Shown here piece after piece: positions 32,615-42,000 of a stretch of 64,000 nt of DNA. The translations under genes were made by a program, and so were the position numbers. This stretch comes from DASUPK01 sp963782345 (GTDB taxonomy: Bacteria; Actinomycetota; Thermoleophilia; Solirubrobacterales; 70-9). Numbering within the stretch: position 1 is the first letter of the stretch; every line of letters begins with the position of its first letter. A model generated the notes under the pieces. The model did not search any database, was not told the DNA's origin, and saw only the letters and a program-made list of their open reading frames with translations. The stretch is from NCBI GenBank assembly GCA_963782345.1, contig CAWAJF010000010.1, positions 62,001 through 126,000 on the forward strand, in the 5' to 3' direction.

Positions 32615-33871
32615 TCAGCGCTTCTTGAACTTCAGGTTCCCGACGACGCCGACGCGAAAGCCGAGCCACGGGTAGACGGCGTCGTAGAACTTGTTGTCCT
32701 GCGGCTGGAGGCCGACCGCCGAGAGCCAGAGCTGGTAGGCCGGCGCATTCGGGACCCCGCCGTGGAGCCGGCGCCAGACCCTTGCGCCCTTCTTGCCAGC
32801 GGGCGGCGGCGTGATCGTGTCCGTCCACTCGACCGCGTTGCCGCCCTGATCGAGCGTGCCCCAAGGGCCGAGCGTCTTGGACTGGCCCACGGTGCCGAGG
32901 CTGCCCTGGTACGCCTTGGCGTAGGCCGAGGCGCTCAGATGAAGAGGGTTGACGGTGTCACAGGTGTTCGCCGACACCTGTGACGGGCACCAGGTCGGGA
33001 ACGAGGAGCCGTGGTAGACGGCCAGCGGCTGAGTCGAAGCGTTGGTGACGTCGCCATTGGCGGGATTGAGCGTCGCCGTGTTCGGCGCCGTCGGGTCGGG
33101 CGATGTCTGGGTCGGCTGGTCGAAGAACTGCCCGGGGTTGGTCGGGTACTTCCAGTACGAGAACATCCCGCCCCCGTTCGGGTCGAAGTAGGCCGCCTTG
33201 ATCCACTCGTCCTGGCTCGGGATCACGAAGCCGGTCGCGCGCCTGCGCGTCGTGTTCCGCTTGCGCATGTCGTACATGCCGCGCTCAGTGTTCCGCGAGA
33301 GGCGGACCTTGTAGATGACGTAGGTGAACCCACCGGAGCCGCGGGTCCGCTTCGAGATCAGCCTCCCGTTGGTGACGGAGTTCGCGAAGCGCGCCGTCCG
33401 CAGGAAGTTGGCGAAGCCGTAGGGCTTGTCGGCCCACTCGGGATAGGCGACCCGGTAATGATGTCCCGGCTTCGCCTTCGTCTTCTCGTTGATCTGGCCG
33501 TACTTCGGCCACGCCGAGGAGCTCTCGTCGGCGCTGAAGAGCTTGTGCTTGTCACGGCCGGCCGGGTCGACGGTGTTGAGGAACGCGACGTACTGCTTGA
33601 CCGTCACCTCGAGCTGCCCGATGCCGTACGGATAGGACACCCCGCCGACCGTCTGGCAGGGGGGGTCGCCCTGGGGCGCGCTCGCGCACGACTGGTAGAT
33701 CGCGTCCGTGAACGGGACGATGGCGGCCGCCGCGTTGCCCGGCGAGCCGACCTGAGCCATGGAAAGCCTCACGGTCGCCGGCTTGGCGGCGCCGGCCACT
33801 CCCGGCAGGACCAGGGCGGTGAACGCAACGAGGCAAAGGGAAAGCGTGAGGGCTCGGACGCCGCGGACCAT
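32615..33871 (-). CDS. Secreted SUMF1/formylglycine-generating-enzyme-like protein
   Basis: 418 residues with a signal peptide (VRALTLSLCLVAFTALVLPGVAGAAKP). The fold markers are GQLEVTVKQYVAFLNTVDPAG at the N-terminus, FVIPSQDEWIKAAYFDP, LGPWGTLDQGGNAVEWTDTIT and a terminal RRLHGG...YPWLGFRVGVV, all typical of the FGE-sulfatase family. The two catalytic Cys positions of true formylglycine-generating enzymes are not obvious. No sulfatase gene is in the window. It is probably a secreted lectin- or adaptor-like member. Confidence 0.85.
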   Translation of the reverse strand: MVRGVRALTLSLCLVAFTALVLPGVAGAAKPATVRLSMAQVGSPGNAAAAIVPFTDAIYQSCASAPQGDPPCQTVGGVSYPYGIGQLEVTVKQYVAFLNTVDPAGRDKHKLFSADESSSAWPKYGQINEKTKAKPGHHYRVAYPEWADKPYGFANFLRTARFANSVTNGRLISKRTRGSGGFTYVIYKVRLSRNTERGMYDMRKRNTTRRRATGFVIPSQDEWIKAAYFDPNGGGMFSYWKYPTNPGQFFDQPTQTSPDPTAPNTATLNPANGDVTNASTQPLAVYHGSSFPTWCPSQVSANTCDTVNPLHLSASAYAKAYQGSLGTVGQSKTLGPWGTLDQGGNAVEWTDTITPPPAGKKGARVWRRLHGGVPNAPAYQLWLSAVGLQPQDNKFYDAVYPWLGFRVGVVGNLKFKKR

Positions 33872-33948
33872 GTTCGGTACCTCGGCACGAGCCGCGGATC
33901 ACTTGAACCGGGCGCCATCTCACGCCCGGGGCATTGGACGGCCCGGGT

Positions 33949-34902
33949 CTAGTGGTAAATAGCGAGCAGGATGCCGACGCTCGCCACCCAGGTGACCGCC
34001 GCGCCGATCATGCCGTAGTCCTCGAGCAGGATCGCGTCCGTCGAGCGGGTGTCCTTGCGGTCGTAGATCAAGTAGAGGTAGCGGAAGATCCCGTAGATCA
34101 CCGGCGGCAGGGTGCCCAGCATCTTCGATCCGATCAGCGGCGAGTTGACCGCATAGATCGCGTAGCTCATCACCGTTGACGCGGTCACCATCGCGACCAT
34201 CTGGTCGAGGAACGGGATCGAGTAGTGCTCGAGCACCGGCCTGGACTGCGTTCCGGAATGGAGCTCAGAGGTCGCCTCCTGGCGGCGCTTGGTGAAGCCC
34301 AAGAACAGCGCGACCATCCCGGTGCAGAGGAGCAGGAAGGCGGAGGCGTCGGCGCCGACGGCGACAGCGCCCGCGAGGACCCGCAGGACGAAGAGCCCGG
34401 CGATCGTCATCACGTCGAGGATCACCTCGTGCTTGAGCACGTACGAGTAGAGCGTCGTGCCCACTCCATATGCGAGCACGAGCCCACCGACCTCGACGCC
34501 CTCGAGCAGGGCCGAGCCTGCGAGGCCGACGATCGCGAGCACCACCGCGAGGCCGATCGCCGTCGGGATTGCGAGCTCGCCCGCGGCGATGGGGCGAAAC
34601 CGCTTCGTCGGGTGCTGACGGTCCTCCGCGACGTCGTGGGCATCGTTGACGAGGTATCCGGCCGAGGCGACCATGCAGAACGCGGCAAAGGTGACGGTCG
34701 CGGCCGCGACGGCATCGAATTCCTTGAACTTCGCGGAGAAGAGCAGGCCCGCGAAGACGAGCAGGTTCTTGACCCACTCCTGCGGCCGCATCGCCTTGAT
34801 CAGGGCGCGCAACGGCCCGCGGCGCGGCCTGTCCGACCGGCCGTCGGCGGCTACCTCGGCCACCTCCGGCTCGGCCCTTTCCTTCGCAAGGGGCCCGACC
34901 AT
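33949..34902 (-). CDS. ubiA: UbiA prenyltransferase, decaprenyl-phosphate phosphoribosyltransferase-like
   Basis: 317 residues, about nine helices. KAMRPQEWVKNLLVFAGLLFS and GYLVNDAHDVAEDRQHPTKRFRPIAAGEL (NDxxDxxxDR with HPxKRxRPIA) are the signature of the DPPR synthase branch (Rv3806c-like), and YSYVLKHEVILDVMTIAGLFVLRVLAGA the second motif. In mycobacteria this branch makes the arabinan donor. The same branch occurs in bacteria without arabinogalactan, so the product here is uncertain. The soluble N-terminal 30 residues are variable. Confidence 0.9.
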   Translation of the reverse strand: MVGPLAKERAEPEVAEVAADGRSDRPRRGPLRALIKAMRPQEWVKNLLVFAGLLFSAKFKEFDAVAAATVTFAAFCMVASAGYLVNDAHDVAEDRQHPTKRFRPIAAGELAIPTAIGLAVVLAIVGLAGSALLEGVEVGGLVLAYGVGTTLYSYVLKHEVILDVMTIAGLFVLRVLAGAVAVGADASAFLLLCTGMVALFLGFTKRRQEATSELHSGTQSRPVLEHYSIPFLDQMVAMVTASTVMSYAIYAVNSPLIGSKMLGTLPPVIYGIFRYLYLIYDRKDTRSTDAILLEDYGMIGAAVTWVASVGILLAIYH

Positions 34903-34954
34903 GAATCGGGAAGGGTAGTGGCGGGAGGCGGAATTCGGGGGCGGCCTCGTGCGC

Positions 34955-36580
34955 CTATGGGTCGACCAAGACCCCGGGATTCAGCACGGCCTTCGGGTCC
35001 AGCTCCCGCTTGGCGGCGCGCAGCGCGACCGCGAACGGGTCCGGGCGCTGCCGGTCGTACCAGGGCCGGTGATCGCGACCGACCGCGTGATGGTGGGTGA
35101 TCGTGCCGCCCGCGCCGATCACCACCTCCGAGACCGCAGCCTTGATCTCGTCCCACTGAGCCACCTCGTCCCCTCGCCGGGCCGGGGCCAGCACCGTGTA
35201 GTACGGGGCGGGCCCGTCGGGATAGACGTGGGTGAAGCGGCAGCTGACCCGAGGCGAGCCCCGGCCCTCGGCGCTTCCACCGCTCGCCTCCGCGACCGCG
35301 CGCCTCGCCGTCTCCATCACCTCGGCGTGGAAGTCGGGAAAGCGATCCCAGGTGATCGCCGTCTCGAACGTGTCCGAGAGCACGCCGCAGGCGACCAGCG
35401 AGTCGCGCAGGTACGGGGCGAAGAGGAAGGCATCTCGCCACGCGTTGACGGGGTCCTCGCGTTCGCGGTCAGGCCTGCCTCGCCTCCGCTCACCGACCTC
35501 GCCGCCGTGGTTGCGGCAGACGTCGAGCGCCAGGGTCATCGGCTCCTCAACCGGAATGCCCGCCGACTCGAAGCCGAGCACCAACAGCGCCTTGCCGGGA
35601 GGCCCGGCGGAGGTCGTGTCGGACTCGACCGCGTCGAGCAGGCGGCAGTTCGATGGATAGAGCCCGGACTGGGAGATCTCGCGGACCGCCTCGGCGCCCG
35701 CCGCGAAGTCGTCGTAGGCGATCCCGCAGGAGATCTTCTCAGCCGGCCGCTCACGCACCCGCACCCAGGCATCGGTGATCACGCCGAGGACCCCCTCGGA
35801 GCCGATGAGCATCCGATCCGGGCTGGGCCCGGCGCCGGAACCGGGCAACCGCCGGCTCTCCCAGTCGCCGTCGAGCGTCACCGCCCGGACCGATTCGACC
35901 AGGTCGTCGATATGCGTGTAGAGCGTCGCGAAGTGTCCCCCGGCGCGCGTCGCGATCCAGCCGCCCAGGGTCGAGTACTCGAACGACTGCGGGAAGTGCC
36001 GGAGGGTGAGACCGTGCTCGCGGAGCTGCGCCTCGAGCCCGGGGCCGGTGGCCCCCGCCTGGATCCGCGCCGCCTTCGAGATCGGATCGACCTCGAGCAC
36101 GCGGTCCATCCGCTTCAGGTCGATTGTCACCACGGCGGGGTAGTCCTCCCGCATCCACGGCTCGATCCCGCCCACCACGCTCGTGCCGCCCCCGTACGGA
36201 ATCGCGGCCGCGCCCTCGTCGGCACAGAAGCTCAGGATTGCGTCGACGTCCTCGGGCGACTCCGGGTAGGCGACCACATCGGGCGGGTTCGGGAACTCAC
36301 CCCGGAACCCGCGCACGACATCGCGGTAGGCCTTGCCCAGCGAGTGTGCCACCCGGTCGTAGCGCTCTGACGAGAACATCTCGGCGAGCTCCGGCGGCGG
36401 CGCCAGGCGCGATTCCGGCAACTCGACGGCGTCGAGCGGAACGGGATCCTCGATCTCGTCGACCTCGAACCCGAGCCGCTTCGTGACGGCCTCCGCAATG
36501 CCCTCGATCTGGTCGCGCGGAGGCTGCTGATCCTCATACCCCCACCCCCAGTGCTTGAGCCGCCTCGTCGCGGCCCCCAT
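34955..36580 (-). CDS. FAD-binding oxidase, alkyldihydroxyacetonephosphate synthase-like
   Basis: 541 residues from ATG 36580, two bases after the upstream stop. The frame is open through the neighbour, but this ATG begins the conserved GAATRRLKHWGWGYE motif. AIPYGGGTSVVGGIEP and PQSFEYSTLGGWIATRAGGHFATLY are the VAO-type FAD loops. TITHHHAVGRDHRPWY, close to the C-terminus, carries the HHH motif of alkyl-DHAP synthases, and the end is AAKRELDPKAVLNPGVLV. The family replaces the acyl group of acyl-DHAP by a fatty alcohol, giving an ether bond. A fatty acyl reductase gene precedes it. Confidence 0.9.
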   Translation of the reverse strand: MGAATRRLKHWGWGYEDQQPPRDQIEGIAEAVTKRLGFEVDEIEDPVPLDAVELPESRLAPPPELAEMFSSERYDRVAHSLGKAYRDVVRGFRGEFPNPPDVVAYPESPEDVDAILSFCADEGAAAIPYGGGTSVVGGIEPWMREDYPAVVTIDLKRMDRVLEVDPISKAARIQAGATGPGLEAQLREHGLTLRHFPQSFEYSTLGGWIATRAGGHFATLYTHIDDLVESVRAVTLDGDWESRRLPGSGAGPSPDRMLIGSEGVLGVITDAWVRVRERPAEKISCGIAYDDFAAGAEAVREISQSGLYPSNCRLLDAVESDTTSAGPPGKALLVLGFESAGIPVEEPMTLALDVCRNHGGEVGERRRGRPDREREDPVNAWRDAFLFAPYLRDSLVACGVLSDTFETAITWDRFPDFHAEVMETARRAVAEASGGSAEGRGSPRVSCRFTHVYPDGPAPYYTVLAPARRGDEVAQWDEIKAAVSEVVIGAGGTITHHHAVGRDHRPWYDRQRPDPFAVALRAAKRELDPKAVLNPGVLVDP

Positions 36581-36582
36581 GG

Positions 36583-38592
36583 CTACCAGTGAACGCCGCG
36601 CATCAGATACGCGAAGGCGACGCCCTCGGTCGAGAGCTCCTGCTCCTTCTCGGCCGGCTTGCCGTCGTCCTTCCCCTTCGCGGCACTCGACTCGGGGAAG
36701 AGCTTGTAGGCGGTGTTCAGGATCGCGTCCGACGCCTTCGGCGCGACGTTGTAGAGGAGCTCGCCGAAGTTGCCGAGTCGGGTCGCCACCTTCTTCGGCC
36801 TGGTGATCATCGCGGTGGTGATCATCTCGGCGGCCTGATCTGGCGTGATCGTCGGGAAGGCGTCGTACATCTTGGTCGGGGCGATCATCGGCGTCCGCAC
36901 CAGCGGCATGTGGATGGTGGTGATGCTGACCCCGTCGTCGACCACCTCCGAGGCGACGCAGCGCGACCATGCGTCGAGCGCCGCCTTGGAGGCGACATAG
37001 GCGGAGAACCGGGGCGTGTTGGTCTGCACGCCGATCGAGCTGACGTTGATGATGTGCCCTCCCTTGCGGCCCTTGCTTCGCTTGCGCATGCTGGGGAGGA
37101 TGCTGAGGATCAGCCGCAGCGCGCCGAAGTAGTTGAGCTGCATGGTCCGCTCGAAATCGTGGAAGCGGTCGTAGGAGTTCTCGATCGAGCGCCGGATCGA
37201 ACGGCCCGCGTTGTTGACGAGGATGTCGACCCGCTCGTGCTGCTCGAGCACCTCCTTCGCCATCCGCTCGACGTCGTCGAGGTCCGAGAGGTCGCACTGA
37301 TGGATGTGGGCGCTGCCGCCCCCTTCCTCGATCTCGGCCCTCGTCTCCTCGAGCTTCTCGGGAGTGCGCGCGACCAGCAGGACCTCGGCGCCGGCGGCGC
37401 CGCACCTGATCGCCGCCGCCCTGCCGATGCCCGACGAAGCCCCGGTGATCAGGACGACCTTGCCGCCGATCGCCCCCGAGAGCGAGCGATCCTTGTAGAG
37501 GTCGGGATCGAGGTTGCGCTCCCAGTAGTCCCAGAGCTTGTCGGCGTAGCTCGGCAGTGGAGGAACAGCTATGCCCGTCCCTTCGAGCGCCAGTTGTGTC
37601 TTCGTGGAGTCGAAGTCGGTCGGGTAGTTGATGTAGACGAGCACGGATCGTGGGATGCCCAGGTCGGCCAGGATCTGGTCGCTGATCCGCTTCACCGGTG
37701 GCAGCATCGTCAGGCCGCCGCGGACCTGCTTGGGGATGAAGTCGAACATCCGCGAGTCGATTCGCATGACGGCCTCGGGCGCGTGCGCGGCCTTCGCGAA
37801 GGCATTGATCACCTGGCCGGCGCTCAGCGGGTTGGGGTCGGTCAGGTGGAAGGCCTGGCCGTCGAGCCCCTCGACGTGGGCGATGTGATCCATCGCCTTC
37901 GCGACGAAGTCCACCGGGACGATGTTGATCTTCCGCCCCTCGATTCCGATCCCGGGGAACCACTGGGGAACGGCGTTCCGGGCGCGCTGCAGGAGCTTGA
38001 AGAAGTAGTAGGGGCCGTCGACCTTGTCCATCTCGCCGGTCTCGGAATGCCCGACGACGATCCCCGGCCTGTAGACCCGCCAGGGCACCTCGCACTCCTC
38101 GCGGACGACGGCCTCGGACTCGTGCTTGGTCTGGAAGTAGGGGTGGTTGTCGACCTTCTCGGCCTCGTCGAACATGTCCTCGGTGAAGGTGCCCTTGTAG
38201 AGGCCGGCAGCCGCGATCGAGCTGACCATGTGGAAGCGCTTCGCGTCGAGCTCCTTGGCGAGCTTGACCGCCTCCCGGGTGCCCTCGACGTTCGCGACGC
38301 GCTGGCTCTCGGCGTCCGCGGTCATGTCGTAGATCGCGGCGAGGTGGAAGAAATGATCGACCTTCCCCCTCAGCTCGCCGATCCGATCGCCGCAGCCGAG
38401 CTGCTCCTGGGAGAGATCGCCGATCACCGGGACGATCCGGTCCGCGTCGGCGCCCCAGCGGCTGCGGAGCTCCTCGAGCCGCCCGCGCGACCCCTCTCGG
38501 ACCAGGACGTAGATCGTCCCCTCGCGCTCGAGCAGCTGCTCGACCAGGTTGCGGCCGATGAAGCCGGTCGCGCCGGTGACGAAATAGCTCAT
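36583..38592 (-). CDS. Two-domain fatty acyl-CoA reductase (AcrA1-like fusion)
   Basis: 669 residues from ATG 38592, which sits 6-7 bases after GGAGGAGGGG; the GTG two codons earlier would abut it. Residues about 1-370 are an extended SDR (MSYFVTGATGFIGRNLVEQLL, YFQTK catalytic YxxxK) with a fatty acyl-CoA reductase/thioester reductase-like substrate domain. Residues about 375-630 are a classical SDR (VVLITGASSGIGRAAA, NNAGRS, SAYVASK). The combination matches mycobacterial AcrA1-type acyl-CoA reductases that form fatty aldehydes or alcohols. The gene directly precedes the alkyl-DHAP synthase-like gene. Confidence 0.9.
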   Translation of the reverse strand: MSYFVTGATGFIGRNLVEQLLEREGTIYVLVREGSRGRLEELRSRWGADADRIVPVIGDLSQEQLGCGDRIGELRGKVDHFFHLAAIYDMTADAESQRVANVEGTREAVKLAKELDAKRFHMVSSIAAAGLYKGTFTEDMFDEAEKVDNHPYFQTKHESEAVVREECEVPWRVYRPGIVVGHSETGEMDKVDGPYYFFKLLQRARNAVPQWFPGIGIEGRKINIVPVDFVAKAMDHIAHVEGLDGQAFHLTDPNPLSAGQVINAFAKAAHAPEAVMRIDSRMFDFIPKQVRGGLTMLPPVKRISDQILADLGIPRSVLVYINYPTDFDSTKTQLALEGTGIAVPPLPSYADKLWDYWERNLDPDLYKDRSLSGAIGGKVVLITGASSGIGRAAAIRCGAAGAEVLLVARTPEKLEETRAEIEEGGGSAHIHQCDLSDLDDVERMAKEVLEQHERVDILVNNAGRSIRRSIENSYDRFHDFERTMQLNYFGALRLILSILPSMRKRSKGRKGGHIINVSSIGVQTNTPRFSAYVASKAALDAWSRCVASEVVDDGVSITTIHMPLVRTPMIAPTKMYDAFPTITPDQAAEMITTAMITRPKKVATRLGNFGELLYNVAPKASDAILNTAYKLFPESSAAKGKDDGKPAEKEQELSTEGVAFAYLMRGVHW

Positions 38593-38681
38593 CTCCACCC
38601 CTCCTCCATCAAAACTGGATGGAAGTTACACGGACGACGCCCAAGCCCGTGACGCCGCGGCGCAATAATCAACTCGTGGGG

Positions 38682-38957
38682 ATGTTCATCGATCCAGCCG
38701 CGACCCCGGATCCGGAGCGCGAGGACAAGCTTCGAGCCGCCGCTGCCCGGATCGAGCAACGACCAGCGACGCGCGGCGCCTGGCTCGGGATGCGATCGCT
38801 CGCCTGCCCGGAGTGCGACATGCCCCTCGCACTTTCGGGCCCCGTCGGGTTCAACGACGTGATCGCGTGCGCCTTCTGCGAGACGGCGGCTCCGACCCGC
38901 GAGTTCATCCGGGAACAGGGGTGGCCGGCGGTCGACCTGATCGCCCGCATCGGGTGA
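38682..38957 (+). CDS. Small zinc-ribbon protein
   Basis: 91 residues from ATG 38682. The frame is open from 38619, but that codon is 26 bases from the start of the divergent reductase gene and has no ribosome site, while AATAATC at about 38664 could be a -10 for the later start. LACPECDMPLALSGPVGFNDVIACAFCETAAPTREF has Cys-x2-Cys twice. The rest is charged and helical. Function unknown. Confidence 0.65.
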   Translation: MFIDPAATPDPEREDKLRAAAARIEQRPATRGAWLGMRSLACPECDMPLALSGPVGFNDVIACAFCETAAPTREFIREQGWPAVDLIARIG

Positions 38958-38968
38958 TCAGCGGATGC

Positions 38969-38996
38969 GAGGGTGCCCGTAAGGGCAACCCGTTTT
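38969..38996 (+). repeat. GAGGGTGC...ACCCGTTT hairpin repeat, copy c
   Basis: GAGGGTGCCC-GTAA-GGGCAACCCG then TTTT. This is the shortest member of the family and the only one that ends in a real T-run, so it could work as an intrinsic terminator for the small gene just upstream. It lies 43 bases before the kgd start. Confidence 0.65.
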
Positions 38997-39039
38997 GTGC
39001 AGGGCAGATTTAGGGAACGTCATACAGTTAGTAAGGGGA

Positions 39040-42000
39040 ATGGCGACTAGGCAAACGGTTCAGCTCTTGATGCCCGAGATGGGCGAGTCGGTGACGGAAG
39101 GCACCGTGCTCGAATGGCATGTCGCTGAGGGGGATTCGGTCGAGGAGGGACAGACGATGGTCGAGGTCTCGACCGACAAGGTCGACGCCGAGGTCCCCGC
39201 CCCCGCCTCGGGAACGGTCACCAAGATCCTGATCCAGCCCGACGAGGAGATCGAGGTCGGCAAGCCGATGGCCGAGATTGATCCCAACGGCGGACCACCG
39301 CAGAAGGAGGTTGAAGCGCCCGCCGGAGCCGGCGCCGAAACAGTCCCGGATCAGGATGGCGGCGGCTCCGAGGACGCCTCTTCTGATGGCGAAGCCAGGT
39401 CGAACGGGGCCGCGGGGTCCACCACTGCGACGACGGACGACGCCTCTGTGTCAGCCGGCCAGTCCCTGGAGGGCGGCGGCCTCGAGATCGTGATGCCCGA
39501 GATGGGCGAGTCGGTCACCGAGGGGACCGTCCTCGAGTGGCATGTCTCCGAGGGGGATTCCATCGAGGAGGGCGACACCGTCGTCGAGGTCTCCACCGAC
39601 AAGGTCGACGCCGAGGTCCCCGCCCCCGCGAGCGGGACGATCACGAAGATCCTGGTCGGCCCCGACGAGACGATCGAGGTCGGCAAGCCGCTCGCCGAGA
39701 TGACGAAGGGCGCCGGCCCCAGCGGCGACGGCGCCTCAACGACCAGGGTTGCCAAGCCGCCGGCGCCCGAACCCGCCGCCCCCGGACGCGAAGCGGAGGA
39801 GGCGGCGGTTGATGATGGCGAAGCCGTCAACCTCGACACCCGGGCCACCCCCGTCGCCCGCCGTGCCGCCCAGGCGAACGGCGTCGATCTCGCGGGCGTC
39901 AAGGGAAGCGGCCCGGGCGGCAAGATCACCAAGTCGGACGTCCTCTCCGGCGGCGGAGACGGCGGCCCGCCCGCCACCGCTGCCGAGGGCGAGGCCCAGC
40001 GCCTCCGCGGCCCCGCGGCCTCGCTCGCCAAGGCGATGAACGAGAGCCGCTCGATCCCGACGGCTACCTCCTTCCGCGAGCTCGCCGTCGACACGCTCGA
40101 CGCCAAGCGCAAGGCCCTAAACGCGGTCCTCAAGGAGCGCGGCATGAAGGTCAGCTTCACCCACCTGATCGCCTGGGCGATCGTCAAGGCCGCCCAGGAG
40201 TGGCCCGTGATGGGACGCGCCTACGAGGAGCGCGACGGAAAGCCCACGGTGATCGAGCCGGGCGGCGTCAATCTCGGCATCGCCGTCGACGTCGAGCGGA
40301 AGGGGAAGCGCTCTCTGATGGTTCCCTGCATCAAGGGAGCGGACGGCCTCGACTTCAGGGGCTTCCACTCCTACTACGAGGAGCTGATCACCAAGACGCG
40401 TGAGAACAGCCTCACCGCCGACGACTTCCTGGGAACCAACATCAGCCTCACCAACCCGGGCGGCCTCGGCACCGTCGCATCCGTGCCGCGCCTGCTGGCG
40501 GGCCAGGGCACGATCGTCGCCTGCGGATCACTGGCCTATCCGGTCGAGTGGAGGCACGCGCCGCCGGAGAAGATCAAGGCGCTCGGCGTCTCCAAGGTGA
40601 TGACGATGACCTCGACCTACGACCATCGCGTCATCCAGGGCGCCGAGTCCGGCTCGTTCCTGCGCCGGATCGAGGAGCTCCTGCAGGGCGAGGACGACTT
40701 CTACGAGTCGGTCGCCCGGGACCTCGAGGTCGAGCCCTCGACGATCACCTCCGCGCACGCCGCCTCGGCATCCGCGCCGCCGCTCGCGGCGCCGGGCGTG
40801 CCCGGCGGGGCACCGCCCCCGAGCGTCGCCGCCAAGCCCAACATGGAGCTCCTCCAGGCGGTGCAGGCGGCGACCTCCCTCCTCAAGGGCTACCGGACCC
40901 ACGGGCACCTGGCGGCCCGCCTCGACCCGCTCGGCTCGGAGCCCAAGGGCGATCCGGCGATCCAGCCCGAGAACCTCAACCTGACCCCCGAGCTGATGGC
41001 TCAGATCCCGGCGGAGATCCTCCGGATCGGCGTCGAGGGCGAGACGCTGCTCGAGGTCCTCCCACGGATGCGCGAGTCCTACTGCGGGACGATCGGCTAC
41101 CAGATCGAGCACCTCTCCTCCCACCAGCAGCGGATGTGGCTGCGGGACATGATCGAGACGGGCTGGCACCGCAAGCCGCTCGAGCCGGAGGAGAAGCAGG
41201 CGCTGCTCGACCGCCTGATCTCGGTGTTCGCCTTCGAGCGCTATCTCGAGAAGGCGTACCTCGGCCAGAAGATGTTCTCGATCGAGGGCCTCGACGCCGT
41301 GGTGCCGATGCTCGACGAGGTCTTCGAGATGGCCCACACCGAGGGCGCCCATGACGTCGTGATCGGCATGGCCCATCGCGGCCGGCTCAGCGTGCTTGCC
41401 CACAACATCGCCCGCCCGGTGGAGGCGATCATGGCGGAGTTCGAGGGTGCGAAGGCGATCGAGGCGGTCAAGTCGCTGGCCGCGATTCCGACCGGCGGCA
41501 CGGGCGACGTCAAGTATCACTACGGCCACGGCGGCGTCCACAAGACCCGCGACGACTCCGAGATCGGGGTGCGGCTCTATCCGAACCCGAGCCACCTCGA
41601 ACACGTGGACCCCGTGGTCACCGGCGCCGCCCGGGCCTCGCAGACGAGCAGGCAGAACGGCCGCCTCGAGCATGACCCGATGGCGGCCGTGCCTGTGCTG
41701 CTCCACGGCGACGCTGCGTTCCCGGCGCAGGGTGTGGTCGCCGAGACGCTCAACCTCCAGTCGCTGAAGGGCTACGCGACCGGCGGCACGATCCACATCA
41801 TCCAGAACAACCAGATCGGGTTCACCACCGATCCGGAGGAGGGACGCTCCACCCCCTACGCCGCCGACATGGCGAAGGGCTTCAACGTGCCGATCTTCCA
41901 CGTGAACGCCGATGACCCGGAGGCGTGTCTCGGCGCCGTTCGCCTGGCGATGGCATACCGCGAGCGCTGGGGCCGGGACGTCGTCATCGATCTGATCGGC

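Noticed and set aside
34955..38095. One continuous frame spanning the oxidase and half of the reductase
   Set aside because: The upstream part is antisense-like low complexity in the reductase frame. The conserved oxidase begins at ATG 36580, and the reductase motifs are in the other frame.
40621..40650. Gln in place of Asp in the E2 HRxxDG motif of kgd as a sign of inactivation
   Set aside because: Kgd/OdhA family members typically read DHR(I/V)IQGAESG, so this is normal for the family.
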